This document shows, piece after piece, positions 38,439-47,611 of a stretch of 64,000 bases of DNA. The DNA is taken from the NCBI GenBank assembly GCA_016712045.1, contig JADJRV010000012.1:62001-126000 (forward strand). Direction: 5' to 3'. Positions within the stretch are counted from its first letter, which is position 1. Each line of letters opens with the position of its first letter. The position numbers and the translations under genes were made by a program. Under the pieces are notes generated by a model that was not told the origin of the DNA, made no database searches, and saw only the letters and a program-made list of their open reading frames with translations. This stretch comes from Chloracidobacterium sp. Lineage in GTDB: Bacteria > Acidobacteriota > Blastocatellia > Pyrinomonadales > Pyrinomonadaceae.

Positions 38439-41048
38439 ATGACGCCGGAGTATTGGCAAAAGATAAAGGTTGTATTGGCGGAGGTTGCCGAGCTTGAGCC
38501 GTCATCTCGGATGGGCTTTTTGGAAACGGCTTGTGCTGGGGACGTCGAGCTTCGCCTTGAAGTCGAGTCTTTCCTGAAATTTGAGACAGAGAGCGACGAG
38601 CAGTTAGAAAATCCTGCGTTTGCATTCGACGATGACGAGATCATCGACGAACCGTCATCATGGGTCGGCAAAGAGATTGGCCGCTATCGCATTGTCAGTG
38701 AACTTGGGCGTGGCGGGATGGGGCTGGTTTTTCTCGCCGAGCGTGCGGACGGTGCATTTGACCAGCAAGTCGCTCTGAAACTGATAAAACGCGGCATGGA
38801 TTCGGACGCAGTGCTCGAACGCTTTTACAACGAGCGGCGGATCTTGGCATCCCTTGTTCACACCAATATTGCCAGCTTGATCGACGGCGGCACGACAGAT
38901 GACGGCGTTCCATATTTTGTTATGGAGCATGTCGAAGGCAAGCCGATACTCGAATTTGCCAATGATAGGAACCTAGACCTAGATGAAAAGCTTGCGCTAT
39001 TTTCTCGCGTCGCGACGGCCGTCGCATACGCACACCAAAACCTTGTCATCCACCGTGACCTAAAACCATCAAACATTCTTGTCACCTCGGACGGCACTCC
39101 AAAGTTACTTGATTTTGGCATCGCAAAACTTCTGACGGCGAGTAATGGCGGGCTCGTCGCCCACACGCAGCATTTCATTTTGACCCCGGACTATGCCTCA
39201 CCCGAACAAGTTCGTGGCGAACAATTGTCCACCGCAACCGACGTGTATAGCCTCGGTGTGATCTTGTTCGAACTGTTGACCGGTAAACGTCCGTACAAAG
39301 TGGACAGCAATAATTTCGGTGACATCATTCGTGTCGTCTGCGAGACCGATCCGCTTGCTCCAAGCCGCGTTGCACTTACCGATGGCGGAAAGCTACGCGG
39401 CGATCTCGATAATATTATCCTCAAAGCTCTACGCAAAGAGCCCGAGCTGCGCTATTCATCGGTCGAGCAACTGACCGAGGACATTCGCCGACATGACGCC
39501 CGTCTGCCGATCACGGCCGGAAGCGGGTCGTGGCGGTATCGGCTCAAAAAATTTACGAGCCGGCATCGGTATGGTGTCGTTACGGCGACACTCATTCTCG
39601 CCGCTTTGATTACAGGGTTTGGGGCAACACTTTACCAAGCCAATATTGCCCGCCGTGAACGTGTCCGGGCACAGCAGCGTTTTAATGATGTGCGGCAACT
39701 GGCAAATTCGTTCATGTTTGAGATCAACGAAAAGATCGGTGAGAGCCCGATCAAGGCCCGCGAGCTTCTAGTCACACGCGCACTCGAATACCTCGACAAA
39801 CTCGCTCAAGAATCCGACGGCGACCCTGAACTGCAAGCGGAACTTGCCACGGCCTACGAAAAGATCGGGCATGTACAGGCGGAGCTTTTTAACCCAAGCC
39901 TCGGCAAATCGTCCGACGCTCTAGCTAGCCACCAAAAGTCTTTGGAGATCCGCGAAAAGCTGTTTGCGGGTGATAGAAAAGACGTATCACGCGGTGCAGA
40001 CGTGATCAAAAGCCTGATGCTGGTGGGCGACATCTACACAGTGAGCGGCAAAATAGGCGAGGCAGGCAATCACTACAAAAACGCAGTCGCTCTCGGCGAG
40101 CAGCTTTTGCTCCTGGATCCCAAAAATGTAGATGTTCGGTCCGGTTTGAGCCGCAGCAACGCCCGGCTTGGCCAAAATGTTCTGCGCACCGGCTCACTTA
40201 ATACTGCTCTCGACCACTACTTACGTGCACGACAAATATCCGTCGACTTGGTCGCCGAGAATCCGAATGACATCAATCTCCGCCGTGCCCTCAGCGTTAT
40301 CGACAATTACATCGGCTATGTCCATATGGAAATGCTGCAATATGAGGCGGCCGGACAGTATTTTCGTGATGCTCTTGAGATCAACAAAGGCGTAGCTGCG
40401 ACCGACGGAAGTAATATCCAATTTCGGGGTGATCTTGCTACGGGCCACCATTGGCTCGGTTTTGCCCTACGCGAATCCGGCGATGCCCGCGGCGGACTCG
40501 AGCAGCTTATGATGTCGATGGGAATAAACCAAAAGTTTCTCGAAGCGGACCCGGCAAATGTTGGTTATCGAAACAACGTTGCGGACTCTAATCTCGAAGT
40601 TGGAGTGACTCAGTTAAAGTTGGGCGAAAACTCAAAAGCGGCTAAGTCATTTGAAACGGCGATCAAGAATTACACCGCTGTTTGGCAAAATGACATAAAT
40701 GACCTCAACGCAAAAGGCCAAATATTACTGTCTCAGAGGTATCTTGCTGACACAGTGTCACAGTCCGGAGATCTCAAACGTGCTGCGGCGCTATATAAAC
40801 AAACACTCGCAGAATATCAGGCGTTGGTTGCCAGTGACCCGGAAAATACCAATTGGCAGGATTGGTTGGCGTCTTGCGAATTGAAAACCGGAGAGAATCT
40901 CCTGCGGCAAAAAGATAAGCCGGCTGCTAATGAACATTTGCGTTCCGCGGTCGATGCTTTCGAGAGGCTCCTGGCCAGGTCGCCCGAAAACGCCAGACTC
41001 CGTCGCGATCTTGAATTGGCACGGACAAATCTCACCGCTTCAAACTAA
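38439..41048 (+). CDS. Ser/Thr protein kinase with C-terminal TPR region
   Basis: 869 residues from the ATG at 38439; an in-frame TTG at 38418 overlaps the sigma gene. Kinase domain about 80-360: GRGGMGLVFLA, VALKLIK, HRDLKPSNIL, LDFGIAKLL, YASPEQ. One membrane helix (about 385-405, YGVVTATLILAALITGFGAT). The rest, about 460 residues, is helical with TPR-like repeats such as ELATAYEKIGHVQAEL and RRALSVIDNYIGYVHMEM. Intact frame throughout. Partner of the ECF sigma factor immediately upstream. Confidence 0.92.
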   Translation: MTPEYWQKIKVVLAEVAELEPSSRMGFLETACAGDVELRLEVESFLKFETESDEQLENPAFAFDDDEIIDEPSSWVGKEIGRYRIVSELGRGGMGLVFLAERADGAFDQQVALKLIKRGMDSDAVLERFYNERRILASLVHTNIASLIDGGTTDDGVPYFVMEHVEGKPILEFANDRNLDLDEKLALFSRVATAVAYAHQNLVIHRDLKPSNILVTSDGTPKLLDFGIAKLLTASNGGLVAHTQHFILTPDYASPEQVRGEQLSTATDVYSLGVILFELLTGKRPYKVDSNNFGDIIRVVCETDPLAPSRVALTDGGKLRGDLDNIILKALRKEPELRYSSVEQLTEDIRRHDARLPITAGSGSWRYRLKKFTSRHRYGVVTATLILAALITGFGATLYQANIARRERVRAQQRFNDVRQLANSFMFEINEKIGESPIKARELLVTRALEYLDKLAQESDGDPELQAELATAYEKIGHVQAELFNPSLGKSSDALASHQKSLEIREKLFAGDRKDVSRGADVIKSLMLVGDIYTVSGKIGEAGNHYKNAVALGEQLLLLDPKNVDVRSGLSRSNARLGQNVLRTGSLNTALDHYLRARQISVDLVAENPNDINLRRALSVIDNYIGYVHMEMLQYEAAGQYFRDALEINKGVAATDGSNIQFRGDLATGHHWLGFALRESGDARGGLEQLMMSMGINQKFLEADPANVGYRNNVADSNLEVGVTQLKLGENSKAAKSFETAIKNYTAVWQNDINDLNAKGQILLSQRYLADTVSQSGDLKRAAALYKQTLAEYQALVASDPENTNWQDWLASCELKTGENLLRQKDKPAANEHLRSAVDAFERLLARSPENARLRRDLELARTNLTASN

Positions 41049-41072
41049 AAAGGACACCATTAGATGATGTCC
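41047..41072 (-). terminator. Terminator after tRNA-Ala
   Basis: Read on the minus strand: GGACATCAT, loop CTA, ATGGTGTCC (one mismatch) followed by TTTTT, beginning 10 bases beyond the tRNA 3' end. Confidence 0.7.
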
Positions 41073-41081
41073 ACGAAAAAA

Positions 41082-41158
41082 TGGTGGAGACGAGGGGGGT
41101 CGAACCCCTGACCTCTGCAATGCCATTGCAGCGCTCTGCCAAACTGAGCTACGTCCCC
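41082..41158 (-). tRNA. tRNA-Ala (anticodon GGC)
   Basis: 77 bases including an encoded CCA. Acceptor stem GGGGACG / CGTCTCC with one G-T pair. D arm includes GCTCAGTTTGGCAGAGC. Anticodon stem CTGCA / TGCAG holds the loop ATGGCAT, so the anticodon is GGC reading GCC and GCT. T arm AGGGGTTCGACCCCCCT. Preceded by an AT-rich repeat and followed by a terminator. Confidence 0.95.
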
Positions 41159-41163
41159 AAAGC

Positions 41164-41246
41164 AATTACGAATTATAAATTACGAATTACGAATGAGCAA
41201 ACAACCGCCTTTTAATTCGTAATTTGAAATTCGCAATTCGAAATTG
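41164..41246. repeat. AATTACGAATT-type hairpin repeat
   Basis: Tandem AATTACGAAT units on the left are mirrored by TTAATTCGTAATTTGAAATT-like units on the right, forming a long AT-rich inverted repeat. It fills the gap between the tRNA and the stop of the enoyl-CoA hydratase gene. Confidence 0.65.
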
Positions 41247-41249
41247 ATT

Positions 41250-42029
41250 CTATTTTCCTTTGAATTCTGGCTTACGCTTTTCGAGAAATGCCGAGACGCC
41301 TTCTTTTTTGTCCTCGGTCGAAAAACAGATCGCAAACAGATCGACCTCACGTCGCAGACCTTCGTCGAGATTTGATCGTGAAGCAAATTTCACTGCCTCT
41401 TTAGATAGCTGCAATGCGATCGGGGCCTTTTCAGCGATCTTTTCGGCGAGTTTCATCGTCTCTGCCTCAAGCTGATCACTCGGATATACATGATTGACGA
41501 GGCCAAATCCTTCGGCTGTCGCGGCATCGATCATATCGCCGGTCAGTGCCATCTCCATCGCCCGGCCTTCGCCGATGAGACGCGGCAGACGCTGTGTACC
41601 GCCGCCGCCGCACATGATGCCGAGATTTATTTCAGGCTGCGAAAACCGAGCATTTTCACTCGCCATTCTAATATCACACGCCATCGCCAGCTCATTACCA
41701 CCGCCGAGACAAAATCCGTTGACCATTGCGATCACGGGTTTTGGAAACGTGTCGATCGTATTAAAAAAGGAACGCTGATGAAAAAGATCACGCTGTGTAA
41801 CCGGGGTTTGCCCCTCAAACTCACTGATGTCCGCCCCGGCAATAAACGCCTTTTCGCCCGCACCCGTGATGACCAGCACGCGAACGGTGTCGTCGGTGCG
41901 CAGTTGATCCAAAGCGGCAACGCCCTCGGCGTGAACCTGTGAGCTAAGTGCATTGAGTTTGTCAGGACGGTTTATGGTCAGGACGGCGACCTTGCCACGT
42001 TTTTCGACTGATACTGTTTCGTAAGACAT
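41250..42029 (-). CDS. Enoyl-CoA hydratase/isomerase (crotonase family)
   Basis: 259 residues from the ATG at 42029; an upstream in-frame start at 42065 lies inside a hairpin repeat and is rejected. Crotonase motifs are AFIAGADISEF and GFCLGGGNELAMACDIRMAS (oxyanion hole), QPEINLGIMCGGGGTQRLPR and AMEMALTG, keeping both Glu residues expected for a hydratase. Probably hydrates short-chain enoyl-CoA in fatty-acid or branched-chain amino-acid breakdown. Single gene. Confidence 0.9.
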   Translation of the reverse strand: MSYETVSVEKRGKVAVLTINRPDKLNALSSQVHAEGVAALDQLRTDDTVRVLVITGAGEKAFIAGADISEFEGQTPVTQRDLFHQRSFFNTIDTFPKPVIAMVNGFCLGGGNELAMACDIRMASENARFSQPEINLGIMCGGGGTQRLPRLIGEGRAMEMALTGDMIDAATAEGFGLVNHVYPSDQLEAETMKLAEKIAEKAPIALQLSKEAVKFASRSNLDEGLRREVDLFAICFSTEDKKEGVSAFLEKRKPEFKGK

Positions 42030-42038
42030 AAATTTAAT

Positions 42039-42107
42039 GCAGAAGCCCGCACGAGGTAAGGGCATCGTTCAACGTCGATGGTGCCCTTACTTCGTGCGGG
42101 CTTCCGC
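42039..42107. repeat. GCAGAAGCCCGC hairpin repeat, copy 1
   Basis: GCAGAAGCCCGCACGAGGTA and AGGGCA are matched by TGCCCTTAC, TTCGTGCGGGCTTCCGC, a stem of about 26 bases with few mismatches and a 17-base loop. Same arms as the element at 52888-52963. Lies between the hydratase start and the PilZ stop. Confidence 0.8.
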
Positions 42108-42115
42108 AACTGATC

Positions 42116-42490
42116 CTATTCGTTGACGCCCTCGACTATGTTGTCGTCAGCGATCCAAGCGACAAACAACCGCAGCCAACTTTCTTTCGGTTCCTCGATA
42201 GCGACACCGATGCGGTGCGTGCCATAACTTGCCGGCAAAACCCGCACGACCTGAGCCTTGACCTCGACCGGAACGCCATTTGGCCGGTGCGAGCGGATGT
42301 AAAGGCTGTCACCATTTGCGATGGGCTGATTTAGCTGAAACAGGGCTCCGAGCGTTGAGATATCGTCGGTTTCGGTCGGTTCGCTCCAAGTCGCACCGTC
42401 GTCGGTCCTGCCTGACACCACGATTGGCAGTCGGAGAGCCATTCTGAGAGCAAACCTTTTTTCCTCAAAATGAGGTTGGATGGAACTCAT
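42116..42490 (-). CDS. PilZ-domain protein
   Basis: 124 residues from the ATG at 42490. A single PilZ domain: the Arg-rich start (KRFALRMALRLPI) and DDISTLGALF correspond to the RxxxR and D/NxSxxG motifs that bind cyclic di-GMP. No partner domain or membrane segment. Target unknown; single gene. Confidence 0.8.
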   Translation of the reverse strand: MSSIQPHFEEKRFALRMALRLPIVVSGRTDDGATWSEPTETDDISTLGALFQLNQPIANGDSLYIRSHRPNGVPVEVKAQVVRVLPASYGTHRIGVAIEEPKESWLRLFVAWIADDNIVEGVNE

Positions 42491-42730
42491 CGCCAATACC
42501 TAATAAGTGGTCTAGAAACACGGAACGTAAAACAACAGTGTAACACGAAACCCTTTAACGTGTTACCGTTACCATCCAAAAACAAAATGTGGAAGTGGTA
42601 AAAAATTCCGGGCGGCTTTAGTGCCTTGCGGCTACAACTAACCTATTAGACGAACCCGTTAGACGATAGTTATACTATAAGCACAGGCGAAATCCAAAGC
42701 ATTGTTTTACATACCGCCGATAGTAACTTT

Positions 42731-43729
42731 ATGAGCGAAAAGCAAATACATCGCAAAGTCGTGATCCTCGGCTCCGGCCCCGCAGGTTTGACCGCCGCCG
42801 TCTATGCCGGACGGGCTCAGCTAGAGCCGCTTGTCATTGACGGACCGCAGCCCGGAGGCCAGCTCACCATCACGACGGATGTCGAAAATTATCCAGGATT
42901 TTCTAACGGAATAATGGGTCCGATCCTGATGGATGAGTTTCGCGAGCAAGCTCTGCGGTTTGGCACCGAGATCATCAATGTCTGGATAGACCGCGTCGAC
43001 CTAACGCAGCGGCCATTTACACTTTTTGGAAAGGAAAGCGAAGACAGCACGGAGATCACAACCATTATCAAAGCCGACACGCTGATCGTCTCGACCGGGG
43101 CGTCCGCAAAGTGGCTCGGCATTCCAGGCGAGGCTCCGGTACCCGAGGGCTTGGGCGGCAACGGCGTTTCGGCGTGTGCGACGTGCGACGGCTTCTTTTT
43201 CCGCGATCGTCCGATCGTCGTGGTCGGCGGCGGCGACACCGCTATGGAAGAGGCTTTGTTCCTTACAAAATTTGCGTCAAAGGTGACGCTCGTCCATCGC
43301 CGTCACGAATTTCGTGCTTCGAAGATCATGCAGGACCGCGTGCTTGCACATGACAAGATCGACGTTATGTGGAACACCGAGGTCAGGGCGATCAACGGCA
43401 CTAAAGAAGTAGGAGTCGAAAGCGTTACGCTCTTTAACAGCGAGACCAATGAGGAAAGCACGTTCCCGACGCAGGGCGTCTTTATCGCCATCGGCCACGA
43501 GCCGAACACCGGGCTTTTTAAAGGCATACTCGATATGGACGACGTTGGCTACCTCATCACCGAAGGCAAAACGATGCGTACCAATATCGACGGCGTTTTT
43601 GCCTGTGGCGATGCTCAGGACGCATATTACCGTCAGGCGATAACCGCCGCCGGAACGGGCTGTATGGCCGCTATCGACGCCGAACGATTTCTCGCCGAGC
43701 ACGAAACCGAATCAGCGACGGCCGCGTAA
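42731..43729 (+). CDS. trxB: Thioredoxin-disulfide reductase
   Basis: 332 residues. FAD-binding GSGPAGLTAAVYAGRA, redox-active CATC in SACATCDGFFF, NADPH-binding VVGGGDTAMEEA, and GVFACGDAQDAYYRQA. Reduces thioredoxin with NADPH. Upstream 42491-42730 holds no gene. A terminator follows at 43752. Confidence 0.95.
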   Translation: MSEKQIHRKVVILGSGPAGLTAAVYAGRAQLEPLVIDGPQPGGQLTITTDVENYPGFSNGIMGPILMDEFREQALRFGTEIINVWIDRVDLTQRPFTLFGKESEDSTEITTIIKADTLIVSTGASAKWLGIPGEAPVPEGLGGNGVSACATCDGFFFRDRPIVVVGGGDTAMEEALFLTKFASKVTLVHRRHEFRASKIMQDRVLAHDKIDVMWNTEVRAINGTKEVGVESVTLFNSETNEESTFPTQGVFIAIGHEPNTGLFKGILDMDDVGYLITEGKTMRTNIDGVFACGDAQDAYYRQAITAAGTGCMAAIDAERFLAEHETESATAA

Positions 43730-44328
43730 GCATCAATTTTTATTTGTACTGAACCCTTTAGGATGTCGGCATTCTGAGGGGTTTTTTCGACGCGATTGGG
43801 GTCAAAACCCATTGTTTCAGCTCGTCTAAGTATTGTTTGGTAGATCGCGGTATTCATTTCCGGCGATCGGCTCAAGATCCAAAAATAATCCCTACCGGGT
43901 TCACCGATGACGCTGTAGCTATAATCAGGTGCCAGATCAATCACCCAATAATTCGCCCATACGAACGGAAGAAACGATGTAAATCCCGGAGCAAATCGCA
44001 CCTTGAGTTTGGCGTTATTGGATTTGTCGCCAATCTTTGCCTCGCCAACGGCTTTCATACTGACGCCGTCCTTTTTTACACATTCATTGAGAACCTCAAT
44101 TCGTCCATTTTTCTTGACGGTGTAATTTGCGGTCGTATTGGCAACGCACTGCTTTTGAAATCTATTAGGATATTTCGCGATCTCATACCAACGTCCGGCG
44201 TAACGTTCAATGTCGATCCCGTTGACCGGCGACAATGTCGGTTTTGCGGTGGATTGTGCCGACATTAAGCCCGCAAAAATAAATAAAACCAAAACCGTTA
44301 ATGTATTAGTAAAAAAAATATTTTTCAT
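43633..44328 (-). CDS. Lipocalin (Blc-type) with C-terminus antisense to trxB
   Basis: 231 residues by this frame. Signal peptide 1-24 (ends LMSAQ). Lipocalin motifs: IERYAGRWYEIAKYPNRF, and DYFWILSRSPEM near the end of the barrel. Blc-type proteins bind lipids in the envelope; no lipobox Cys is evident. The barrel is complete by about residue 200; the last about 33 residues run antisense to the end of trxB, an unusual 97-base overlap. A missed frame change near 43735-43745 could give an earlier stop. Confidence 0.8.
   Translation of the reverse strand: MKNIFFTNTLTVLVLFIFAGLMSAQSTAKPTLSPVNGIDIERYAGRWYEIAKYPNRFQKQCVANTTANYTVKKNGRIEVLNECVKKDGVSMKAVGEAKIGDKSNNAKLKVRFAPGFTSFLPFVWANYWVIDLAPDYSYSVIGEPGRDYFWILSRSPEMNTAIYQTILRRAETMGFDPNRVEKTPQNADILKGSVQIKIDAYAAVADSVSCSARNRSASIAAIQPVPAAVIA
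43752..43787 (+). terminator. trxB terminator inside the lipocalin gene
   Basis: AACCCTTTAGGATG and CATTCTGAGGGGTT form a 14-base stem with three G-U pairs and a TCGG loop, then six T. It is 22 bases after the trxB stop and lies within the convergent lipocalin coding region. Confidence 0.75.
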
Positions 44329-44433
44329 AAACTCTCCTGATCACCGTCGCTTAGTAATTCGCCATATTACCCGGATTGGATTTATGGATTATAATATTTA
44401 GATGAGATCTCTTTGATCCGGGTTCAAGTTTTT

Positions 44434-44736
44434 ATGCCTATTTACGAATATAAATGCCAGCAATGCGGTTTGCATGTTGAGAAACGCCAAAGCGTTTCTG
44501 ATGCACCTTTGACGGCTTGCGAAAAATGCCACGGAAAACTCGAAAAGCAATGGTCGCTGTCTGGTTTTCAGTTTAAGGGCGAGGGTTGGTATGTAACCGA
44601 CTACGCCGGAAAAAAAGGCAAAATGGAAAAAAGTTCCTCAAGCGAATCAACGCCAACGCCTGATACTGCATCAAAACCTGCAAGCGAAACAAGTTCGGCG
44701 GTAAAAGACACCGTTTCGAAGCCAGACAAAGCATGA
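44434..44736 (+). CDS. FmdB-family zinc-ribbon protein
   Basis: 100 residues from the ATG at 44434. Begins MPIYEYKCQQCG and continues with CEKCHG, the CxxC pairs of the FmdB zinc ribbon. A Ser/Thr/Pro-rich low-complexity tail follows from about residue 65. Role unknown; members are often called regulatory proteins. Its stop overlaps the next ATG (ATGA). Confidence 0.85.
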   Translation: MPIYEYKCQQCGLHVEKRQSVSDAPLTACEKCHGKLEKQWSLSGFQFKGEGWYVTDYAGKKGKMEKSSSSESTPTPDTASKPASETSSAVKDTVSKPDKA

Positions 44737-45640
44737 CCCTCGGCCGCAAAAAATATTTATTTGCAATAGTTTGCACGCTATTGTTTGCGGGCATTGTTTC
44801 GGCGCAATCGCGCCGTAATGCCAAGGGTGATGCTGCTACGACCGGGACTGTTCTATCCGTCGTAGCATCCCGTCAGGATAAGAAAACTGATATCATCCGA
44901 CCCGAAAATCTCAATCTTTACGAAAACGGCATTGAGCAAAAGATCAAAAATTTCAGCTACGACCCGAGCCCGTCAAAGATAGTCATCCTCATCGATAATT
45001 CCGAGACGCTGCAGATATCTTTCGAAGCAATGAAAAAAGCGGTGATGGAGTTTGCATACGAGATATTTGAAGGCGACCAGCTTTTTGTGCTCGCATACGA
45101 CACGCACGCCGAGATCATCCAAGAATGGACGGACGACGCCAAAAAGATGGAGGTGTCTCTCGGAACCCTCAGAAAAAGGGCAACCCGTATCTCTTTGATG
45201 CGATCAACTCAACCCTTAGCGAGGTGCTTATACCGCTGATGCCGGGGACCAGGAAAACAGCCGTTATCCTCATCAGTGATGGCCTAGACCGCGGCAGCAA
45301 AACACCTTATGACAAGATGCTCAACGAACTGCAGGAACAGAATGTGACGGTGTATTCGCTGCAGATCCCTGACCGCTCTGGCGGAGCATACCGCCGCGAC
45401 CAGCCCAAAGCCAAGGTGATAATGAATCAGCTTGCCGAGGAGACCGGCGGCCAGGTATTCCCGTTTGAAGAAGCCTCAACCGCCGCAAAATTTATCTGCG
45501 ACGAGCTTCGCAAAAACCGCTATTTACTCTCGTACACGCCCGCAAACGTCTCAAGCTACGACGCTCGCCGTCTGCTGTTGATCGGCGACGAAGGCATAAC
45601 GCTCCGCACAAAATCTTTTCAACCGCCCAACGTCAAATAA
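44733..45640 (+). CDS. Secreted VWA-domain protein (frameshifted)
   Basis: About 302 residues when joined. Signal peptide 1-24 (ends IVSAQ). A short beta domain (LNLYENGIEQKIKNF) is followed by a von Willebrand A fold: KIVILIDNSETLQ as the metal-site motif and AVILISDGLDRGSK. This arrangement is common in acidobacterial VWFA-related proteins. One A is missing in the run at 45173-45177, joining GTLRKK to GNPYLFDAINSTL. Target unknown. Confidence 0.83.
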
Positions 45641-45717
45641 CTTCGTTACACGCAAATTTCATTGACGTTACTCCAACACTCGCGATAAAATCCAAGCTAT
45701 TCACGGAGGTAAATGCG

Positions 45718-46176
45718 ATGTTTGTGCGGAGATCTGTTCGATTATTGGCCTTATCGGCATTGACGACGATGTTTTTGTCCGTAGCTGTTGCGGCTCAGAA
45801 GACCGCATCTCCAACTGGAACGGTCAGTGTCTGTAAAGAGATCGATGACGACTGGAAATGCGTCGGCGAATCAGCCGAGTGGGCTGCAAACACCAATTTT
45901 AATGTGCTCTTTGTAAACTCTGTGCCCGTCGGCGTCGATTTTATCGGCATCGTCTTTCACAAACAAGGCTCGGATGGAAAGGATGTCGCGTTTATCAACG
46001 AATACCAACAGCAGATGGACCCAAAATACCGCAAATACGCAACCGTCGGCGATAATTTTAAGCTCCCCGCCGGAACCTACAGCGTTTACATCATCTCGTG
46101 GGGCAAACGCGAGTCCTTGGTCCACAACGGCAATTTTACTGAGTATTTTGCAAAGACGACGCTGAAGGTAAAGTGA
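45718..46176 (+). CDS. Secreted protein of unknown function
   Basis: 152 residues with signal peptide 1-26 (ends VAVAAQ). After processing, a beta-rich domain of about 120 residues with two Cys (VSVCKEIDDDWKC) that may pair. No family is recognised with confidence. The start is well supported: GGAGG at 45705-45709 stands 8 bases before the ATG. It ends one base from the convergent thyA. Confidence 0.7.
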   Translation: MFVRRSVRLLALSALTTMFLSVAVAAQKTASPTGTVSVCKEIDDDWKCVGESAEWAANTNFNVLFVNSVPVGVDFIGIVFHKQGSDGKDVAFINEYQQQMDPKYRKYATVGDNFKLPAGTYSVYIISWGKRESLVHNGNFTEYFAKTTLKVK

Positions 46177-46177
46177 T

Positions 46178-47023
46178 CTAGACCGCGACGGGCGCAGCTA
46201 TCTTTCCCCACGACTGGTAATTATCCAATTTCAAATTTTCAAACTTGAAATTGAGCAAACCGTCCAAACCTTTCAGCCCGTCTGCATCGACAAGCTCCAA
46301 TTTTGGCAACTCCATTGGTTCGCGTGAGAGCAGTTCATCGACCTGTTCGAGATGGTTGCTGTAAATGTGAAGATCACCAAACGTGTGAACGAAATCACCA
46401 ACCTCCAATCCGCAAACCTGGGCAACAAGATGCGTGAGTAGTGCATAGCTGCTTATGTTGAACGGCACACCGAGAAATGCGTCAGCACTTCGCTGATAAA
46501 GCTGGCAGTGCAGTGTCCTGCCATTTTCAACCTTAAATTGGAATAACGTATGGCACGGTGGCAAGGCGACATCGTCGCACACACGCGGGTCCCACCCCGA
46601 GACCAGCAATCGTCGCGAATTGGGATTAGTCTCGATCTCACGTATCAACCGGGCGATCTGATCTATTCCATTAACCTGCGGATATTCACCGCCAAACGAA
46701 CGCCACAGATAACCATAGACCGGCCCGAGGTCACCCTCATCGCGGTCAAATCTTGCAGTTTGCTCACTGGTCGCCCATTCTGCCCAGATATCGACACCGC
46801 GTGATTTCAGGTCCTTTTCATCCGTCGATCCACTCAAAAACCAAAATAGTTCCTCCGCGACCCAGCGAAACGGCACACGTTTTGTCGTCACTATCGGAAA
46901 CCCTTCGCGTAAGTTGAACCGCGTTTGATAGCCAAACGTCGATATCGTGCCCGTCCCCGTGCGGTCCTCATGACGGACGCCGGTTTCAAGAATATGCTTT
47001 AGTAGATCGTGGTATTGCCTCAT
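46178..47023 (-). CDS. thyA: Thymidylate synthase
   Basis: 281 residues from the ATG at 47023 (MRQYHDLLKHILETG); the frame is open further upstream but nothing there resembles ThyA. Signatures: HEDRTGTGT, FRWVAEELFWFLSG, LPPCHTLFQF with the catalytic Cys, QRSADAFLGVPFNI and HIYSNHL. Makes dTMP from dUMP with methylene-tetrahydrofolate. Confidence 0.95.
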   Translation of the reverse strand: MRQYHDLLKHILETGVRHEDRTGTGTISTFGYQTRFNLREGFPIVTTKRVPFRWVAEELFWFLSGSTDEKDLKSRGVDIWAEWATSEQTARFDRDEGDLGPVYGYLWRSFGGEYPQVNGIDQIARLIREIETNPNSRRLLVSGWDPRVCDDVALPPCHTLFQFKVENGRTLHCQLYQRSADAFLGVPFNISSYALLTHLVAQVCGLEVGDFVHTFGDLHIYSNHLEQVDELLSREPMELPKLELVDADGLKGLDGLLNFKFENLKLDNYQSWGKIAAPVAV

Positions 47024-47068
47024 CGTAGGTTTGTGGATTAATTGTCTAAAAGTTACCATAAATAGCTT

Positions 47069-47533
47069 ATGTCGGGGAAACTTGAGGTCAGTTTTAACAG
47101 TCCGCAGTGCGGTTGGATGTCGATCGGTTTTGACGACGGCGCCAGTGAATTTCACACGACGACGGCTCATGCTCCGCACGAGTCGGCCCTACCCGAGTTG
47201 ATGCGTATTTTGACTGACCTGATGGCGGAATCGTCTGCTCCCCGCGAACGCACCCTAAAATGGAATCGGGATCCTGAGGAGTTTGATTTTCGATTCGTCC
47301 GCGAGGGCGATAAGATGCTGCTGCAGATATATCAGTATCCGACCGACGACCGTTCGTTTGCCGAGCGTGAACTCGTCTTTACGCATCTGGACATCGCGGA
47401 AAATGTATTCAGGGCCTTCGCGACAACATTCGAGCAGCTTTACGTCGACCGCGACACTGACGAATTTGAGTTCAACTGGCGTCAGCCATTTCCGTTTGCG
47501 GAATACGAAAAATTTAAGAAGAGGATGATTTAG
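47069..47533 (+). CDS. Conserved-looking hypothetical protein
   Basis: 154 residues, no signal peptide or membrane segment. Alternating beta strands with aromatic-rich acidic C-terminus (FEFNWRQPFPFAEYEKFK). No family recognised. Divergent from thyA by 45 bases. Its stop codon lies inside the hairpin repeat that follows. Codon use resembles the neighbours, so it is likely a real gene. Confidence 0.6.
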   Translation: MSGKLEVSFNSPQCGWMSIGFDDGASEFHTTTAHAPHESALPELMRILTDLMAESSAPRERTLKWNRDPEEFDFRFVREGDKMLLQIYQYPTDDRSFAERELVFTHLDIAENVFRAFATTFEQLYVDRDTDEFEFNWRQPFPFAEYEKFKKRMI

Positions 47534-47606
47534 CCACAAATTGCACGAATAACACGAATGGTCGGAAGCAGTCTTATTCGTGAAATTCGTGTTATTCGTG
47601 GCTAAA
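47529..47606. repeat. TTCGTG-type hairpin repeat before a methyltransferase gene
   Basis: TTTAGCCAC with ACGAATAACACGAAT is mirrored by TTCGTGTTATTCGTG and GTGGCTAAA. Stem about 27 bases with mismatches, loop about 20. It begins at the stop codon of the upstream gene and ends 5 bases before the next ATG. Confidence 0.75.
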
Positions 47607-47611
47607 TTCTT

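Noticed and set aside
30285..41048. Type VI secretion locus
   Set aside because: Kinase, phosphatase and FHA genes recall its control module, but no structural secretion gene is present.
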